In this document: one piece after another, positions 60,665-64,000 of the stretch
Position numbering within the stretch: position 1 is the first letter of the stretch
Layout of the letters: every line of letters starts with the position of its first letter
From: Oceanicella sp. SM1341
Lineage (GTDB): Bacteria > Pseudomonadota > Alphaproteobacteria > Rhodobacterales > Rhodobacteraceae
NCBI RefSeq assembly: GCF_003448965.1
Contig: NZ_QRGC01000009.1
Span: forward strand, 1-64,000
DNA length: 64,000 nucleotides
Direction: 5' to 3'
Notes under the pieces: generated by a model
Databases searched by the model: none
What the model saw: only the letters and a program-made list of their open reading frames with translations
Told to the model about the DNA's origin: nothing
Program-made: the position numbers and the translations under genes

Positions 60665-60694
60665 ATGCCCCTCAGCCCTGCACCCCGCGCATGA
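60665..60694 (+). CDS. Nine-codon leader ORF overlapping the GhrA-like start
   Basis: ATG at 60665 opens a frame reading MPLSPAPRA and stopping at 60692-60694; the stop overlaps the next gene's ATG (ATGA). AAAGGA lies eight to nine bases before the leader start, while the main gene has no ribosome binding site of its own. This suggests translational coupling from a minigene. It could also be chance. Confidence 0.4.
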   Translation: MPLSPAPRA

Positions 60695-61623
60695 GCGTCG
60701 TCGTCCACTCCCCCGACGCGGCCGAGACCGCGGAATGGCGCGCCCGCCTCGCCGCCCTCCTGCCCGAGTACACGGTGGAGCCGATGCTGGAGGCCCGCCG
60801 GCCGGAAGCGGTGCGCTACGCGGTGGTCTGGCAGCCGGGCAACGGGCAGCTCGCCCGCTTTCCCGGCCTGCGCGCCATCGTCTCGCTCGGCGCGGGGATC
60901 GACCACGTGCTCGCCGACACCGCCCTGCCCGCCGGCGTGCCGATCATCCGCACCGTGGGGCGCGACCTCACCCAGCGCATGCGCGAATACGTCGCCCTGC
61001 ACGTGCTGCGCCACCACCGCGAGATGCCGGCGCTTGCCGCAGCCCAGGCGGCGGGCCGCTGGGAGCAGATCGTCCCGCCCCCGGCCACCGCCCGGCGCGT
61101 GGGCGTGATGGGGCTGGGAAACCTCGGGGCCGAGGCGGCGCGCAGCCTCGCCGCGCTCGGGTTCGACACCGCCGGCTGGGCGCGCAGCCCGCGCGAGATC
61201 GAGGGCGTGCGCTGCTTCGCCGGGGCGGAGGGCCTCTCCCCCTTCCTCGCGCGCACGGAGATCCTCGTCTGCCTGCTGCCGCTCACGCCCGAGACACGCG
61301 ACATCCTGAACGCGGAGCTCTTCGCCCGGCTGCCGCGCGGCGCGAGCCTCGTGAACGCCGGGCGCGGCGCGCACCTCGTGGAGGACGACCTGCTCGCCGC
61401 CCTCGCCTCGGGCCAGCTCTCGCATGCCACGCTCGACGTGTTCCGCCAGGAGCCGCTGCCGCCCGGGCACCCGTTCTGGGCCCACCCGGGCGTCACCGTC
61501 ACCCCGCACATCGCCTCGATGATCGACCCCGAGACCGGGGGCCGCATCGTCGCCGCCAACATCCGCGCCTTTGAGCGCGACGGCACGGTGCCCGACCTCG
61601 CGGATGCGGCGCGGGGCTACTGA
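60691..61623 (+). CDS. Glyoxylate/hydroxypyruvate reductase A-like (GhrA) dehydrogenase
   Basis: 310-residue NAD(P)-dependent 2-hydroxyacid dehydrogenase of the GhrA group. SLGAGIDHVLAD near residue 70, the Rossmann motif GVMGLGNLGAEAARSL near residue 138, VNAGRGAHLVEDDLL near 225 with the arginine, DVFRQEPLP with the glutamate, and TPHIAS with the histidine are all intact. It reduces glyoxylate or hydroxypyruvate, or oxidises the reverse. The start at 60691 matches family N-termini. It is convergent with the ABC genes and only loosely linked to its neighbours. Confidence 0.9.
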   Translation: MSVVVHSPDAAETAEWRARLAALLPEYTVEPMLEARRPEAVRYAVVWQPGNGQLARFPGLRAIVSLGAGIDHVLADTALPAGVPIIRTVGRDLTQRMREYVALHVLRHHREMPALAAAQAAGRWEQIVPPPATARRVGVMGLGNLGAEAARSLAALGFDTAGWARSPREIEGVRCFAGAEGLSPFLARTEILVCLLPLTPETRDILNAELFARLPRGASLVNAGRGAHLVEDDLLAALASGQLSHATLDVFRQEPLPPGHPFWAHPGVTVTPHIASMIDPETGGRIVAANIRAFERDGTVPDLADAARGY

Positions 61624-61630
61624 GCCCGGC

Positions 61631-62407
61631 TCAGCCCCGCGCCTGGTTGGCCGAGAAGCGCTGCACCAGCGGGCGCAGGAACAGCCAGTCGGTCACGGCA
61701 TAGATCAGCACGATCACCACGCAGCAGGCGAACACCATCGTGGCATCGGCCACGGTCTGCGCCCGCACCAGCTGGTAGCCGATGCCCGAGGAGGCGCCGA
61801 ACAGCTCGGAGACCAGCGCGATCTTCCAGCAGATGCCGTAGGCCACCCGCAGCCCGGTCACCACGAAGGGGGCCACCAGCGGCAGGGTGAGCAGCCGGAA
61901 CCGCCGCCACCGCCCCCGGGTGAGCGAATGGCCCAGCTCGTCCATCTCCGGGTCGATCTGGCGGAAGCCCGCGAGCGCGTTGATCAGGCAGAAAGGCAGC
62001 ACGATGGCCACCTGCACGAACATCACCGTGGGCGTGGAGATCTGGAACCAGATCACCCCGAGAATGGCCCAGCCCACCGAGGGGAAGGCGTTGAGGAAGG
62101 TGAGCACCCGGCGCTCGACGATCTCCTCCGCCGCCGGGCAGGCGCGCACCAGGCTCGCGAGCCCCAGCGCCAGCACCATGCCGATCAGCACCGAGGCCGC
62201 GACGCGCAGCAGCGAGATGCCCGCATCGGCCATCAGCCCGGGGTCGTAGAGAAAGCGCGCCGTGGCGGCGAGCACGGCGCCCGGCCCCGGCAGCACGTAT
62301 TCGGGCTGGCCCCGCGCCACCCACCACCAGGCCGCGAGGATCAGCGCCACGCCGCCCAGGGCCACCGCGCGCTGCACGGGTTTCGATGCGGTGTCAGCCA
62401 CGGGCAT
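61631..62407 (-). CDS. ABC transporter permease, nitrate/sulfonate/taurine type
   Basis: 258-residue membrane permease with about six hydrophobic segments and the EAA-type loop MDELGHSLTRGRWRRFRLLTLPLVAPFV near residues 155-185. It starts at ATG 62407, overlapping the sister permease gene by 14 bases. It belongs to the SsuC/TauC group. No ATPase gene is visible within the window; it may lie beyond the right edge. Confidence 0.9.
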   Translation of the reverse strand: MPVADTASKPVQRAVALGGVALILAAWWWVARGQPEYVLPGPGAVLAATARFLYDPGLMADAGISLLRVAASVLIGMVLALGLASLVRACPAAEEIVERRVLTFLNAFPSVGWAILGVIWFQISTPTVMFVQVAIVLPFCLINALAGFRQIDPEMDELGHSLTRGRWRRFRLLTLPLVAPFVVTGLRVAYGICWKIALVSELFGASSGIGYQLVRAQTVADATMVFACCVVIVLIYAVTDWLFLRPLVQRFSANQARG

Positions 62408-63194
62408 ACCTCCGGTCAAGCCGGCGCTGCACCGGGCGGAACACGAGCTGCTCGCACAGCACCACGAAGAGCAGGATGAAGGCGATGATGGCGAAGATCG
62501 TCTCGGTGTCGAACTCCTGCCGGGCGATGTTGAGCACGTAGCCCACCCCGGCGTTGCCGCCGAAGAGCTCGGCGGTGAGCACCACCTTCCAGGACACGCC
62601 GAAGGAGGTGCGCAGCGCCGCGAAGGCATAGGGGATCAGCAGCGGCGCCACGAGATGCGTCATCCGCCGCAGCCGCGCGCGGGTGAGGCTGAGGCCCAGC
62701 TCCATCAGCTCGCCGTCGAGCTCCTGCAGCCCGGTGCGCAGGTTGATGGCGGTGAAGGGGATCAGGATCATCGTCACGGCAAAGATCACCGTCACGTCGT
62801 TGAGCCCGAACCACAGCAGCGCGAGGAACAGCCAGCCGATGCCCGAGAAGGCGTTGAGGAACGGCGTCAGCACCCCGTCGACCAGCATGCGCGTGGCCGG
62901 CACGTAGGCCGAGGCGAGGGCGAGCCCCGCCCCCGCCACGAAGGCGATGGCGATGGAGATGCCGATGTGCATCAGCGACACCAGCAGCTGCACCGCCAGC
63001 GCGGGGTCGGCGAGGAAGCCCAGCATGCGCAGGGCCACCGCCTCCGGCCCCGGCACCTGGTAGGGCGGCACCACGAGGGAATAGCCCCACCAGGCCAGCA
63101 GCGCGGCCAGCGTGAAGAGATGCGCCGCGGCGCGGCCGGACAGGCGCCGCGCCGGGGCAGGCCCCGGCACGACCGAAGGAGCGGGAACGGCCAT
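62394..63194 (-). CDS. ABC transporter permease, nitrate/sulfonate/taurine type (second)
   Basis: 266-residue permease, paralogous to the one downstream: compare LTFLNAFPSVGWAILGVIWF there with LTPFLNAFSGIGWLFLALLWF here. The EAA-type loop is LMELGLSLTRARLRRMTHLVAPLLIPY. Two different permeases suggest a heterodimeric channel, while most members of this family use one permease as a homodimer. It starts three bases after the receptor gene stop. Confidence 0.9.
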   Translation of the reverse strand: MAVPAPSVVPGPAPARRLSGRAAAHLFTLAALLAWWGYSLVVPPYQVPGPEAVALRMLGFLADPALAVQLLVSLMHIGISIAIAFVAGAGLALASAYVPATRMLVDGVLTPFLNAFSGIGWLFLALLWFGLNDVTVIFAVTMILIPFTAINLRTGLQELDGELMELGLSLTRARLRRMTHLVAPLLIPYAFAALRTSFGVSWKVVLTAELFGGNAGVGYVLNIARQEFDTETIFAIIAFILLFVVLCEQLVFRPVQRRLDRRYARG

Positions 63195-63197
63195 GCC

Positions 63198-64000
63198 TCA
63201 GTTGCCCCCGATGTCCTTCCAGAGGGTGTCCTCGATCGGCGGATGGCTGTCGAGCAGGCCTAGGGTCACGGCCTCGTCCCAGAGCATGGTGATGGCCTTC
63301 CTGTCGTTGTCGGACATCTCCACCGGGTATTCCATGAACCGCTCGAACCAGGTGGCGAAGAAATCGGGCTCGATGCCGTATTCCGCGCCCACGGCGGTGA
63401 ACACCTCGTCCGGGTGGGCGAGCGCGTAGTCGCGCGAGGCGGCGAGCACGCGGAGGAACTCGTGGTATTTCTCCGGCTCCGCGTCGAGCTTGCCCTCGTA
63501 GCCGGCCAGCACGGCGGAGACCATCTGCAGCCCGGTGAGGTCCTGCAGCTCCTTCGAGGTCTCGACCAGCGGCACGAAATCGCCGCTCTTCATCGCCTGG
63601 TAGGCCTGGGCGTGGATGAGCGTGGCCGCGTCCACCTTGCCGGTGGCGAGGGCGGCGGGCATGGCGGGCGCCGGGGTCTCGACGAAGCTGAGGTCGCCGC
63701 CCTGCAGCGACACGTCGAGCCCGTGCACCTTGTTGAGCGCGATGCGCACCAGTGTGATGCCGGCCGAGCCGAGGGAGTAGACCGCGAGGGTCTTGCCCTT
63801 CAGCTCCTCCACCGAGGTGATGTCGCTGTCCTTCTTCACCCAGATGGCCGAGCCCTCGCCCTCCCTGTTGGTGCGCAGGCCGGCGGCGATCATCCGCAGC
63901 TCCAGCCCCTTGGAGAGCGCGCGCGGGATGGCCATGGCGGCGGTGGTCACCACGTCGTAGCTGCGCGCCGAGGTGGCCTGGATCAGCGCCGGGATCTCCA
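63198..64000 (-). CDS. ABC transporter substrate-binding protein, SsuA/NMT1-like (cut by window edge)
   Basis: At least 267 residues; the N-terminus and signal peptide lie beyond the right edge, and the open frame continues to base 64000. YDVVTTAAMAIPRALSKGLELRMIA, VKKDSDITSVEELKGKTLAVYSLGSAG and LAHPDEVFTAVGAEYGI follow the pattern of nitrate/sulfonate/taurine-type receptors. A GTG near 63953 could be mistaken for a start but lies well inside the conserved fold. Ligand unknown. Confidence 0.9.
   Translation of the reverse strand, partial: EIPALIQATSARSYDVVTTAAMAIPRALSKGLELRMIAAGLRTNREGEGSAIWVKKDSDITSVEELKGKTLAVYSLGSAGITLVRIALNKVHGLDVSLQGGDLSFVETPAPAMPAALATGKVDAATLIHAQAYQAMKSGDFVPLVETSKELQDLTGLQMVSAVLAGYEGKLDAEPEKYHEFLRVLAASRDYALAHPDEVFTAVGAEYGIEPDFFATWFERFMEYPVEMSDNDRKAITMLWDEAVTLGLLDSHPPIEDTLWKDIGGN

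Overview
The window is 64 kb of very GC-rich bacterial chromosome. Solute-binding-protein transporters dominate: three TRAP systems, two complete ABC systems and a third ABC system cut by the right edge. FCD-type GntR, LacI and DeoR regulators, lysyl-phosphatidylglycerol genes of the rhizobial/Agrobacterium type and copper chaperones for cytochrome oxidase are also present. Together these point to an alphaproteobacterium, most likely Rhodobacterales or a close relative (inference; there is no rRNA to confirm it). No rRNA, tRNA, CRISPR array, transposase or phage gene was recognised. Start codons were chosen from ribosome binding sites, overlaps and family length. Several differ from the longest open frame.

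Left third (about 0.5-18.1 kb): what looks like one catabolic regulon. A TRAP transporter (610-3485) is followed by a tightly overlapped nine-gene minus-strand operon (10375 to 4379). The operon encodes a Rieske oxygenase alpha subunit, an unknown protein, two cupins, an NTF2-like protein, PyrK-like and PyrD-like proteins, a Rieske ferredoxin and an asparaginase-like protein, with a LysE exporter after it. Next come a molybdenum hydroxylase (small and large subunits at 13309-10447, FAD subunit at 16010-15123), a second TRAP binding protein, a ferredoxin reductase and an EthD-like protein. A GntR/FCD regulator sits in the middle. Four promoter regions carry the same 13-bp site (consensus RTATACCGTATAC), so these genes are probably co-regulated. 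The enzymes would suit uptake, hydroxylation, ring oxidation or reduction and amide opening of a carboxylated N-heterocycle. The substrate is unknown.

18.2-28.3 kb: an esterase, then a minus-strand operon pairing a polyamine-type ABC transporter with HyuA/HyuB (ATP-dependent hydantoinase/oxoprolinase), under a divergent LacI regulator with a perfect palindromic operator. 28.4-31.6 kb: a TAXI-type TRAP transporter. 31.7-34.2 kb: a HipBA toxin-antitoxin pair and a periplasmic M48 lipoprotein protease. 34.2-38.4 kb: AcvB and MprF, which hydrolyse and synthesise lysyl-phosphatidylglycerol. 38.6-43.6 kb: a compact five-gene cluster (acyl carrier protein, FkbH-like protein, methyltransferase, VOC protein, acyltransferase-like protein) that looks like an uncharacterised biosynthetic pathway.

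43.7-58.4 kb: an epoxide hydrolase, a third TRAP system, a DeoR-linked sugar/polyol ABC transporter, and a sugar-acid type operon (enolase-superfamily dehydratase, SDR, hydroxyacid dehydrogenase, ketopantoate-reductase-like protein) under a second GntR regulator. 58.4-59.0 kb is non-coding and repeat-rich, with fifteen perfect copies of a 7-bp unit and one copy of a structured element that also occurs near the left edge. 59.0-60.5 kb holds copper-delivery genes, followed by a GhrA-like reductase and a nitrate/sulfonate-type ABC transporter that runs off the right edge.
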